DNA from: Planctomycetota bacterium
Lineage (GTDB): Bacteria; Planctomycetota; Planctomycetia; Pirellulales; Lacipirellulaceae
Direction: 5' to 3'
DNA: 35,684 nt
Assembly (NCBI GenBank): GCA_024278955.1
Contig: JAJRSE010000021.1
Location: forward strand, 1 to 35,684
Shown: one piece after another, positions 8,095 through 16,195 of the stretch
Layout of the letters: each line of letters starts with the position of its first letter
Numbering within the stretch: position 1 is the first letter of the stretch
Notes under the pieces: generated by a model
Told to the model about the DNA's origin: nothing
The model's database searches: none
The model's input: the letters and a program-made list of their open reading frames with translations, nothing else
Position numbers and translations under genes: made by a program

Positions 8095-9333
8095 ATGACA
8101 ATGCTTAATACACCTTCCATGCTAGCCGAAGGACAACTGTCTGTGCTCAGTGCAGTTCCTGCCACGGACATCGCGACACCGGTCGAGGTGACACCGCAAA
8201 AAAAACTTTCTGGCGAGACCAGCGTCAATCAGACGATCATGATCGTCGATGACGAGCCGATCAACATCAAGGTGGCGCAAAAGTTTTTGTCGATGGAAGG
8301 TTACTCCGAATTCGTCACGACAACCAACCCCAAGGAAGCGGTTGCCTTAACCCTCGAAAAGAAACCAGGTATTTTACTGCTCGACATCATGATGCCTGGG
8401 ATCTCTGGCCTCGACATCCTGAGAGAGCTTCGCGCCGACGAGCGGACATTTGATCTGCCGGTAGTCATCCTCACCGCGACGACCGACCAAGCCACCAAGC
8501 ACGAAGCCTTGGAACTGGGGGCGACCGACTTCCTGCTTAAGCCGGTCGATGCCACGGAACTCTCGACTCGCGTGCGCAACTGCCTCGCCGCCAAGGCATA
8601 TCACGATCACTTGCGAAAACACGCAGCGGAATTAGAAGAAGAAGTCTCACTCCGCACCAGGGAAATCGCGCAAGCACATGCCGAGTTGCTACTTTGTCTT
8701 GCCCGAGCAGCCGAATATCGCGACGACGACACCGGCAATCATGTTCGCCGCGTCGGTCGCTACGCGGAAGTGATAGCCCGTCATCTTGATCTCGATAAAA
8801 AATTCTTACAACTCCTTGCGCAGGCAGCCCCGCTGCACGACATTGGGAAAATCGGCATCCCCGATTCGATCTTGCTTAAGCCAGGTAAACTTGAGCCTGA
8901 AGAAATGGATTTGATGCGAAAGCATTGCGGTTACGGCAAACGCATCGTTACTTTTCAAGTCAATGCTGAGGAAATGCAATCATTCCGATTGCACACCGAT
9001 ATTGGGGCAAAGATTCTTCAATCAGAAGGATCTAGCGTTCTGAAGATGGCATCGCGCATTGCGCTCACGCATCACGAATGGTGGGACGGCACCGGTTATC
9101 CTCTGGGATTGGCAGGCGAGGATATTCCGCTCGAAGGTAGAATCACGGCCGTTGCCGATGTCTTCGATGCGTTAAGCACCAAGCGACCCTACAAGGACGC
9201 TTTTCCCTACGAAAAATGCGTCGACATCATGACCAGCGAACGTGGCACCCATTTCGAGCCGCGACTGATCGACGCCTTTCTCGATTGTCGCGCTCAGATC
9301 ATCGAAATCCAATGCGATCTGGCCGAGGTGTGA
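8095..9333 (+). CDS. Response regulator with HD-GYP domain
   Basis: This 412-residue cytoplasmic regulator starts at an ATG with GGAG 7 nt upstream. REC (about 45-165) has the acidic pair DDEP, phospho-acceptor D97 in LLLDIMMPG and LKPVD. A coiled linker (about 170-200) leads to an HD-GYP domain. H248-D249 (PLHDIGKIGIPD), H326-H327-E328 and G334-Y335-P336 are present, so c-di-GMP phosphodiesterase activity is expected. Between H277 (LMRKH) and H300 (HTDIGAKIL), which are normally nearly adjacent, there is an insertion of about 22 residues, a variant I associate with planctomycete HD-GYP regulators. It is the last gene of the receptor/YfiR/kinase cluster and the obvious phosphorylation target. 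The intracellular output would be lower c-di-GMP. Confidence 0.93.
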   Translation: MTMLNTPSMLAEGQLSVLSAVPATDIATPVEVTPQKKLSGETSVNQTIMIVDDEPINIKVAQKFLSMEGYSEFVTTTNPKEAVALTLEKKPGILLLDIMMPGISGLDILRELRADERTFDLPVVILTATTDQATKHEALELGATDFLLKPVDATELSTRVRNCLAAKAYHDHLRKHAAELEEEVSLRTREIAQAHAELLLCLARAAEYRDDDTGNHVRRVGRYAEVIARHLDLDKKFLQLLAQAAPLHDIGKIGIPDSILLKPGKLEPEEMDLMRKHCGYGKRIVTFQVNAEEMQSFRLHTDIGAKILQSEGSSVLKMASRIALTHHEWWDGTGYPLGLAGEDIPLEGRITAVADVFDALSTKRPYKDAFPYEKCVDIMTSERGTHFEPRLIDAFLDCRAQIIEIQCDLAEV

Positions 9334-9373
9334 GACTCAACTACCACCTGCTTCAGCGGGTGGTAGTTGAGTC
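9334..9373. repeat. Strong 18-bp palindrome after the signalling cluster
   Basis: Starting at the base after the HD-GYP stop codon, 9334-9351 pairs with 9356-9373 (18 bp, one G-T pair) around a TTCA loop. The core is CAACTACCACC / GGTGGTAGTTG. There is no T tract on either side, so it is not a textbook Rho-independent terminator. It could still end or protect the transcript, or be a REP-like mobile palindrome. The remaining gap to 9556 shows nothing else. Confidence 0.8.
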
Positions 9374-9556
9374 ATGAACACGAGACCACTTTGCAAAGGT
9401 AGCGCGCCGTGGTCGCATCGCACCGATGCCGCAGCAAACAATGACGTCAACGAATGGAAATAAGGAAAGCTAGCAAGTAAGCAATCGTCCTGGTGTTTTT
9501 AAGCCATCGGTTTGACAAGGCCGTAGCTTACAGGGAAGTTTAGACTGGATGTGTTG

Positions 9557-11371
9557 TTAATGCGCTGAGTGCTCGTCGAGAACTAATCGAATTGCAGGCA
9601 AGGGGTTGCTTAGGCCTTTGAGGTTTGCTGCGAAGTGTTCGGTGACGGTTGCCCCTTTGAACCAGCCGTTTTGCTGGGCGCAGTCGTAGATTTCCTCGGG
9701 AAGAATGATTTGGCCGCCGGCAGATTGACATTGCAAGCGGTTGGCTATGTTGACGGTTTGACCGAAGTAATCGAGGATTTTGTTTGCGTTGACGAGATAG
9801 CACGGACCCGCGTTCATGCCTACGCAAAGCTTGACCTCGCCTGTCTCTGTGCGACTACTGGCAAACTCGGTAAAGGATTTTTGCATGGCAATGGTTGCCA
9901 AGACAGCGGTGCGTTCTTCGGCAAAGACGGCCATGATGGCATCGCCGATGGTTTTGACGATCGATCCGTCGTGGCTGGTGATTACGGCTTCGAGGGCGGC
10001 GAAATGTTCTTGCACGAAGCGATAGGCAGTGGCATCGCCTAAGCGAGAGTACATGGCGGCGCTGCCGGTTAAGTCGGTGAAGACGAGCGCCGCGCGGGTG
10101 ACTTTAACTCGTAGCCCGGGCTGTAAAACTTCGGCGGAGAACAAGCGGCGGAATGAGCTGACGGTGCTGATGTAGTGGGCGGTGGTTGCTAGGCTTGCCC
10201 ATTTGAGATGTTCGAGCTTGACGTGCCGCTCTTGGTTGAGACGGTCGTGGACGAGAATCGATCCTTGTGGTGCCACACAAATTTCGCCGGGGAGGAGCGC
10301 CTCGCCGGCTTCGAGGGCGACTTCGTTGGGGCCTTCCGGCGTTACGTCGATGCTAGCCGAGGGGCCACCTCGTACGAAGAGTCGATACCGACCTTGCTCG
10401 CTAGGCACAGGCAACTGGGCGGTTCCGTTTGCGGGAAGCGTTGTTTGGGCAACGACGTGCGGGGTGCGAAATGGTCCCCCGATACAGTAGGGGCGATTTT
10501 CGAGTTTTCTGACTGCGGCACTTGGCCGAAAGGTTGCTTCGACGGCTCGGTCGAGATCGACATTGATCGAGATATCGCAAAGCTGGCAATGTGCTTGATC
10601 TTTAAGTTCGGATAGGGTGCCCACCTGAGTGGCGACTGTTCGGCAGCTGGGGCAGATGATATCCCAATTGAGGTCGAGCATGCCGGAGACGACGGCTTGC
10701 AGGCAGACCGAGACCATAGTTGGGCGAGAGATTTTCCAGTGGTCGGCGATTTCGTAGGGGCGAATTCGGTTGACTTCGACTTCGGTACCTTCGGCAACGA
10801 GCTGGGCAAGTTGTTGTCCGGCTTTCAGGTCGGCATTTTGAAGCTGGGAAAGGAGCGCATCTTTGCTGCGAGCGTGGGCTTGAGGGTTCGTCGTTGGCGG
10901 GGTGAGGCCTGCGAACGGGTTGTCCCCGTGCTGCAAATTGGCATCGATTTCTCGAACCTGCTTGGATAAACGATTTGCGATAAAGTAGGTATTCACCCAA
11001 AGGAAGAGCCAAAGAAAGGACCATCGGGGCAAGATTTTTATTTGGAGGACTACTTGCGATCCGCCCTCGGGGAGTTCGGTCAGATGGTGCTGGTAGGTGT
11101 ATTGGCTTGCTGGGCCGTTACGAAAGACGCGGGTGATTGAGAGTTGCTCGGGCCGATTCCACTGAAAAGGTTGTTCTTCGTAGAGCATACGAAGGCCGTA
11201 GAGCCGGGTGCTGACCAGGTGGCGAGCCGAGGTGTTGCTGTTGATAGGCTCGCTTTCGAGCGGATTGTTGCCGACGGCTTGGTTGAGCTGGGCCGTATCG
11301 GCGAGCGCCATCCAGAGCGGATCGCGTGGGCTTTTGCAACGAATTTTGCGAGTTGCGAGGAGTGGCTTCAT
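9557..11371 (-). CDS. Class III adenylate/guanylate cyclase with zinc ribbon
   Basis: This 604-residue protein makes a cyclic nucleotide, probably cAMP. The N-terminal part (about 15-150) resembles the SRPBCC-type domain seen in DUF5939-like cyclases (DPLWMALADTAQLNQAVG). A hydrophobic stretch lies at about 116-134. A zinc ribbon follows (C240-P-S-C243 and C262-Q-L-C265). The C-terminal cyclase domain (about 425-590) has metal-binding D433 (FTDLTGSAAMYSRLGD) and D477 (KTIGDAIMAVF), then D534 and N541/R545 in DYFGQTVNIANRL, all consistent with an active homodimeric enzyme. It starts 29 nt after the Hint-protein gene on the same strand, so the two are probably co-transcribed. No clear ribosome binding site precedes the ATG. 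Confidence 0.88.
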   Translation of the reverse strand: MKPLLATRKIRCKSPRDPLWMALADTAQLNQAVGNNPLESEPINSNTSARHLVSTRLYGLRMLYEEQPFQWNRPEQLSITRVFRNGPASQYTYQHHLTELPEGGSQVVLQIKILPRWSFLWLFLWVNTYFIANRLSKQVREIDANLQHGDNPFAGLTPPTTNPQAHARSKDALLSQLQNADLKAGQQLAQLVAEGTEVEVNRIRPYEIADHWKISRPTMVSVCLQAVVSGMLDLNWDIICPSCRTVATQVGTLSELKDQAHCQLCDISINVDLDRAVEATFRPSAAVRKLENRPYCIGGPFRTPHVVAQTTLPANGTAQLPVPSEQGRYRLFVRGGPSASIDVTPEGPNEVALEAGEALLPGEICVAPQGSILVHDRLNQERHVKLEHLKWASLATTAHYISTVSSFRRLFSAEVLQPGLRVKVTRAALVFTDLTGSAAMYSRLGDATAYRFVQEHFAALEAVITSHDGSIVKTIGDAIMAVFAEERTAVLATIAMQKSFTEFASSRTETGEVKLCVGMNAGPCYLVNANKILDYFGQTVNIANRLQCQSAGGQIILPEEIYDCAQQNGWFKGATVTEHFAANLKGLSNPLPAIRLVLDEHSAH

Positions 11372-11400
11372 GTAGTTTTTTGCGTTCGCGGTCGACTACT

Positions 11401-13437
11401 TTACCTGTCGACTGAGGCGGCAAGCCTAGCAGCGCGAGCAACGGTGGCAGGCGAAAATCCTGGGAGCGCGAGATAGGTTGGTTGAAGCGGGGTGGCATCG
11501 TGGACCAGTATACCCGATTCGCCCACAAAAAACGTGTGGAATCCGTCGACAATCAGATCGTAGCAATCGATTGAAAAGGCCTTGTCAGTTTGGAGCAGGT
11601 GTGGCGACTCATTCACGCTGTGTAGGACATCGGCGGGGGTTAATTTGGAAACACGTCGCCAGCCGGTGCCTGCTCTCCAGACCACGTGTCCCGATGTGCA
11701 GTGGAGCGAATTGTCTTTGAAAGAGAGCTTTTGAACTTCGAGTTCTCGGGGGGCTGCGATGGCAAGGACAATTTTGTAGGCAAGTTCCCCTGTCTCCGGA
11801 TGTTGAGAAAGGAGGTAGTCGCCGGGTAGGACGCTTTCGACTGGGCGGAGTCCTTCGAGTGTCCAAATCCAGGTTCCGCGAGACAATCCTCGTGGCTCTT
11901 TGTTCATGAGCGCTTGGTTGAGTTGTTGGCGAGCGCCGGAGTTTGCGAGGTCGGGGTGGAGGTCAAGGTAATTGCTCCACCAGTTCCACCAACTTCTGGG
12001 GAAGGCGTCTAAGGTTTCGCCAGTCACTTCGGAGAGCACTTCGGAGATGCGCTCATTTTGCCGTTCCGCAGCTTGGTTGAAGACTTCGACTCGGCGCTTC
12101 ACGCCGGTCGCGTCTGATTGCGATTTGGAAATGGCTTTTTGGCGTTGCCTATCGTACTCGGAGTTGCGGGAGTAGAAGTCGCCTACGTATTCTCTTCGGT
12201 AAGCTGTGTGTGCTTCGGAAAAACGAGCTGGGATTTTGTAGGCGGGGTGAGTATGTGCCGGGACCAGTCGCCCGCATTGGTAGGCCTCGTGTCGGACGGC
12301 GGGCATCGACCGTGCGGCACGAGTTTGTCTGCGTGGGACGTTTATCTGCCGGGTTCTGTAAGCAGCCGATCGGTTGTACTCGTTGTGAGAATTTGTGTAA
12401 GACGACTGGTAGTTGTGTTCGTATTCGTTTTCTCCAGGCCCTTCCTGTCCATAGGAGTAATTGGTGACTACTTTGTTACCGATTGAATAAATTCGGACAG
12501 AGGTTTCGACCGGGAGTTTCATTTCAGCAAGCAGGGTAGGCACAAACTCATGGAGAGGCTTCGCTTTGAGTTCGTTAATGGCGGCATAGCGTACTTGTTC
12601 TTTTTGGGAGCGGACGGCAAAGGTTAGCAGGTTATTGATTGCAGAGGGATCGTTGATACTTCCGAGCACCGACATCAACTCGGTTTGGCGATCGATGGTT
12701 TGGGTTTCGGTTGCTCCGACTTCGGCAAATTCTTCGAGTAGCGCGGGTACGGCCTCTGGGTCGCGGACTTGTTTTAGTTCTTTGCGAGCGGCTAGTCGTT
12801 CTGTGGCATCGCCGTGTTCGATGGCTCGGCGGAGGCGCTTTGCTTTTGGTTTCCAGCGTTCTGCTTTTTTGGATTGCTCTTTTTCTAGCTTTTTGAAATT
12901 CTGGAGTTCGTCTTGGGGCATGAGCCTGCCGGCATACCACCTTAGTCCTAGTTCACTAAGTGCCGCACTATGGTTCGGAGAAAAACGCAGGACGTGCATC
13001 CAATGGACGCGGGCTTGGTCGCCTAAGTTTTGTTTTTTACACCAGCGTGCGAGTTTTTCGTGATGAACAGGGATGTCTCGCAATTGATTTCGGCGCTGGC
13101 GGTATTCGGCTAATCGCGAGTCTTTGGACGCTTGTAGTTGAATGTCTTCGAGAGAAATCCACTGTCCCTCATATTTGATTTTGCCTGCGTACCAGTTTGA
13201 TAGCTTGCTTGTGGTATTCTCGATCGCTGTTGATTCGAGGAGTTCTTCCCGCAGTCGTGTGGCGCTGACCGACGAAACGTCGGAGGCAAGTTTTTGACGG
13301 CTCGCCGCTGCTTCGGCGGCAGGTGAGAGGGCATGGGTCGGAAGGCTTTGCCAGGAGCAAAGACAAGCGAGGGAGAGTAAGCCGAGTCGCGGTGAAGAAA
13401 AGAACGATCGAAGAAAAGTAGCTAAAGATCTACACAT
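11401..13437 (-). CDS. Secreted HEAT-repeat protein with C-terminal Hint domain
   Basis: The ATG at 13437 is preferred over one 36 nt upstream because AGGGG lies about 7 nt before it and a signal peptide follows directly (hydrophobic core LGLLSLACLCSW, then THA). The 678-residue product has helical HEAT-like repeats (about 180-290, with VRDPEAVPALLEEF and INDPSAINNLLTF) and an Arg/Tyr-rich middle region. A Hint (hedgehog/intein) domain spans about 516-648 (TWIWTLEGLRPVESVLPGD, CTSGHVVW, DGFHTFFVGESGILVHD). The usual first-position Cys of Hint domains appears to be Gly (RGLSRGT), and the final Asn of inteins is Asp. Self-splicing or cleavage is therefore doubtful. The tail after Hint is only about 30 residues, too short for a toxin. 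Confidence 0.8.
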   Translation of the reverse strand: MCRSLATFLRSFFSSPRLGLLSLACLCSWQSLPTHALSPAAEAAASRQKLASDVSSVSATRLREELLESTAIENTTSKLSNWYAGKIKYEGQWISLEDIQLQASKDSRLAEYRQRRNQLRDIPVHHEKLARWCKKQNLGDQARVHWMHVLRFSPNHSAALSELGLRWYAGRLMPQDELQNFKKLEKEQSKKAERWKPKAKRLRRAIEHGDATERLAARKELKQVRDPEAVPALLEEFAEVGATETQTIDRQTELMSVLGSINDPSAINNLLTFAVRSQKEQVRYAAINELKAKPLHEFVPTLLAEMKLPVETSVRIYSIGNKVVTNYSYGQEGPGENEYEHNYQSSYTNSHNEYNRSAAYRTRQINVPRRQTRAARSMPAVRHEAYQCGRLVPAHTHPAYKIPARFSEAHTAYRREYVGDFYSRNSEYDRQRQKAISKSQSDATGVKRRVEVFNQAAERQNERISEVLSEVTGETLDAFPRSWWNWWSNYLDLHPDLANSGARQQLNQALMNKEPRGLSRGTWIWTLEGLRPVESVLPGDYLLSQHPETGELAYKIVLAIAAPRELEVQKLSFKDNSLHCTSGHVVWRAGTGWRRVSKLTPADVLHSVNESPHLLQTDKAFSIDCYDLIVDGFHTFFVGESGILVHDATPLQPTYLALPGFSPATVARAARLAASVDR

Positions 13438-13646
13438 GGTAACACCCCTGTTCCAAAGAGAGCTAATTTGCATCGTCCCCAGTAGTAGCGTAGCAAAAAA
13501 TCCGGGTATTAGGCAAACGCTTTTTCAGACATCTAACAAGAGTGTGCTGGGTGGCGTTAGTTTGGGAAGGAAGTGCCGGGCGTGTGGTCAGTTTGACATC
13601 CGCGTGGAGAGGCAATCCAGGAATTGGCGTGCGGCTAGGGAAAACA

Positions 13647-14435
13647 CTAGGTAGCTGCGGATTCGCTTGGGGAGCTTTTGGGGATCGCGAGGGTTACGAG
13701 AAAAATAACATAGAGGAGAATCGAAACCGCAAAGTAGAGTTCTCGCGTTTCGGTGAGCGCATCGCGTATGGCTCGGGTTTGGGTGACTATTGCGAGAAGA
13801 AAAGAGAAGCCAACAGGTATCCAGATGGCAATTAGAAGTGGCGTATTTGGCGCGGGGAAGCGGAAGCGTTTGAGAATCGAGGCCGTGGGCCGCCAGAGAG
13901 CGAAGAGGGGGAGCAGCAAAAAGTAAGTTGTGAAGCCTGCATAGAAAGCGCCTTGGCTGGAGATAATGTCGTTGGGGTTTTTTACGACTTTGGGTGTGAG
14001 CCAAGGGAGATTGTGGAGGTTGGCTTCGCTTTGAACATTGCTCGAGAGCATTTCGGGTGTTTCGAAGCCTAGCCAGTGTTGTCCCCAGCTAATTTCCTCG
14101 CCGCAAAACACAAAACTCAGTAATGCCCAGAGGAAGAGGTAGTAGCGTATAGCCCCTTTGGCTTGGAAGGCATAGTAGAGAGAGAGGATGCTTGCGATTG
14201 CAAAAAAAGCCATCGTCACATTTTCTACGATCCCATTTTCGTCGGTCAAGAAATGGGCTTGCTTGGGTGTTACGGACCAGATGCCGAATAACAGGGCAGA
14301 GCCGATAGAGGCGATGATTAGGGCGATTTTAGTTGTGAAGTAGGGCCTAACGATCGTGGGTAATGACTTCATTGAGAATTTGCTTTGGGGTAGGGTTTGG
14401 CAGGAGGTTGTCGTTGCACTAATCTCAAGGGTCAC
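13647..14435 (-). CDS. Conserved multi-pass membrane protein
   Basis: I do not recognise a functional name. The 262-residue frame has about six to seven hydrophobic segments and a polar signature CGEEISWGQHWLGFETPE followed by NLHNLPW, which I have seen in unassigned bacterial membrane proteins. The start is uncertain: GTG at 14435 lacks a ribosome binding site, and an in-frame ATG at 14372 is an alternative. It is divergent from an O-antigen ligase-like gene, so a link to envelope polysaccharide is possible but unproven. Confidence 0.7.
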   Translation of the reverse strand: MTLEISATTTSCQTLPQSKFSMKSLPTIVRPYFTTKIALIIASIGSALLFGIWSVTPKQAHFLTDENGIVENVTMAFFAIASILSLYYAFQAKGAIRYYLFLWALLSFVFCGEEISWGQHWLGFETPEMLSSNVQSEANLHNLPWLTPKVVKNPNDIISSQGAFYAGFTTYFLLLPLFALWRPTASILKRFRFPAPNTPLLIAIWIPVGFSFLLAIVTQTRAIRDALTETRELYFAVSILLYVIFLVTLAIPKSSPSESAAT

Positions 14436-14791
14436 AATTTTTGGAGGAATCTTCTGAGGCCTTACGAAGGATGAAGGGCGCCAGAGGCAAATTGCAGCTT
14501 TTTGAGTGAGGTTGGTGGTTTGCCCCGATTATCACTCAATGAGATTGGATTGCAAGTTTTGTGATTTGAGCTTCAGGGAACGGATGCCTGCCTGGGGTAC
14601 TTCTAGGAGGTTGCAAGTAACTTAGCTTGCCAGGGCAGGGTGAACATCTTGCTCAGGGTCTGTCTATAATGGCGTTTGAAGAATCCTGTGTTGGCTGGTT
14701 TCGATCGATTTCCATTTTTACTTTCCAGAAGGGGCAGAGGGGGCGGTTTTATTCTCATGGCTTTGCCAGAGAACCTTGTTTCCTAGGAGTG
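14436..14791. other. Divergent intergenic region
   Basis: The gap between the membrane-protein gene (minus) and the O-antigen ligase-like gene (plus) contains a perfect TATAAT at 14665-14670, described separately. Upstream in-frame extensions of the ligase frame (TTG 14627, ATG 14669) encode a non-hydrophobic, unremarkable stretch. The ATG at 14669 overlaps the putative -10 box, so I treat this part as untranslated. Confidence 0.45.
14641..14670 (+). promoter_or_regulatory. Candidate promoter of O-antigen ligase-like gene
   Basis: TGAACA (14641-14646, 4/6 to TTGACA) and TATAAT (14665-14670, 6/6) are spaced by 18 nt. Transcription near 14677 would give a leader of about 115 nt before the ATG at 14792. 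Confidence 0.35.
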
Positions 14792-16195
14792 ATGATTCCA
14801 GCTAATCAAAAAATTATTCCTGCTGCGGAGTCTGATGGGCCTGATCCGGTTTGGGCGAAGCGTTTTGTGCTATCTCTTGCCATTTCTGCTGCTTATCTGT
14901 TGATTTCTCATAGTTGGTCGATCAGTAAGACCTATGAAATCGAATCTCAGCAGCAGTTTCACGAGCAAGAAAATCGTCAGGCCTTGCAGCAGAAGGGCGT
15001 GACTCGTACGTCGACGATTGGCTTTTTGTTAATCGCAGCAGTGGGGGGATTTTGTGCCGTTTCTCAGCCACTGGGAAAGCCTCGATGGAATCATCCTCTT
15101 ACGATACTGTGTTTACTCTACTTGTCATGGTGTGTGACAAGTATCCTCTGGTCGCAGGCGCCAGGGGTTAGCTTTCGTAAGACAACGATCTTGGCGTTAT
15201 TGTTCATCGGAGTCGTGGGCATGTCACGCAAGATTGAACTTGACGACGTGCCTTGGATAGCAGCGATAACGACGGCCTTTTTGGCGCTCAATGGGTTTGC
15301 GGCAGAAATCGCTCTTGGCACTTTTGGGCCCTGGAAGGCGGGCTATCGGTTTGCCGGCACAGTGCATCCTAATAGCCAAGGGATGCACGCGGTTCTACTT
15401 TGCTTAGCCGCGTTTTGCTTGATTCTTGGCAAAAGTGGTGCTCCAAGGATCCGCTACGCATTGTTGAGCCTAGGAGGACTGGTGTTGTTTTTGACAAAGT
15501 CGCGAACTTCGATGGCTGCGCTGGTGGTTGCTGTTTTGGTGTTGCTGCTGGTGAAAACTCGCGGGCAGCAACGGGTAATCATGGTGGCTTCGTTTGTGTC
15601 GTTGGTATGTTTAGTTGGAATTGGATATGAGTTTGTGAATGTTTCGACACTCGATTCCACAGCAAATATTGCCGCGATGGGCCGGCAGGAAGGTGTGGGT
15701 TCGCTCACGGGGAGAGTGCCACTTTGGCGAGAGCTTTTGAAAGCTGCTGAGCAGAGGCCGCTTGCAGGGCAGGGCTACGGAAGTTTTTGGACAGAGGAAA
15801 ATATTAGGAAGTACTCAGAGAAATTTGCTTGGAGGATTCCACAGGCTCATAACGCGTATCTCGACATAGTGCTTGGAACGGGGTTGATTGGCTTGGCTCT
15901 TTATCTTCTGTGGGCGGTCAGCTCTTTTTTCGTTGCGGCAGACAGGTATCGGAGGGCTCGGCGAGCGGGAGACTTGTTTGTGCTAGGGATGATCGTCATG
16001 TCGCTGGTGCATGGCTTTGCGGAGTCGAAATTCCCCTCGGGTGGAATGGGCTCATTCTTTTTGTATTTTTCGATGGTCGCACTTGCGACGCGACCTCCGT
16101 CCGAAAGTTTGCAACGAGATTGTGCGACGGAGGCTAGCTCTTCGAGCCAGAAGGCATTGGCTCGTCGGACGAGTAGGCTAGCGGATCGCCGTTGA
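14792..16195 (+). CDS. O-antigen ligase/polymerase family membrane protein
   Basis: This 467-residue protein has about ten or more hydrophobic segments and the family's long-loop signature: LTGRVPLWRELLKAAEQRPLAGQGYGSFW, then AHNAYLDIVLGTGLIG. These match the Wzy_C/WaaL domain of enzymes that ligate or polymerise O-antigen and related glycans on the periplasmic face. The ATG at 14792 is chosen because the residues before it look untranslated. AGGAG (14785-14789) lies very close to it, so the adjacent GTG at 14789 or another start cannot be excluded. The last 62 nt overlap the convergent rnc gene. No glycosyltransferases lie nearby, so the glycan substrate is unknown. Confidence 0.82.
   Translation: MIPANQKIIPAAESDGPDPVWAKRFVLSLAISAAYLLISHSWSISKTYEIESQQQFHEQENRQALQQKGVTRTSTIGFLLIAAVGGFCAVSQPLGKPRWNHPLTILCLLYLSWCVTSILWSQAPGVSFRKTTILALLFIGVVGMSRKIELDDVPWIAAITTAFLALNGFAAEIALGTFGPWKAGYRFAGTVHPNSQGMHAVLLCLAAFCLILGKSGAPRIRYALLSLGGLVLFLTKSRTSMAALVVAVLVLLLVKTRGQQRVIMVASFVSLVCLVGIGYEFVNVSTLDSTANIAAMGRQEGVGSLTGRVPLWRELLKAAEQRPLAGQGYGSFWTEENIRKYSEKFAWRIPQAHNAYLDIVLGTGLIGLALYLLWAVSSFFVAADRYRRARRAGDLFVLGMIVMSLVHGFAESKFPSGGMGSFFLYFSMVALATRPPSESLQRDCATEASSSSQKALARRTSRLADRR

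Noticed and set aside
9334..9373. Ordinary Rho-independent terminator
   Set aside because: The stem is strong but no T run follows on either strand, so I list it as a palindromic repeat with possible terminating effect.
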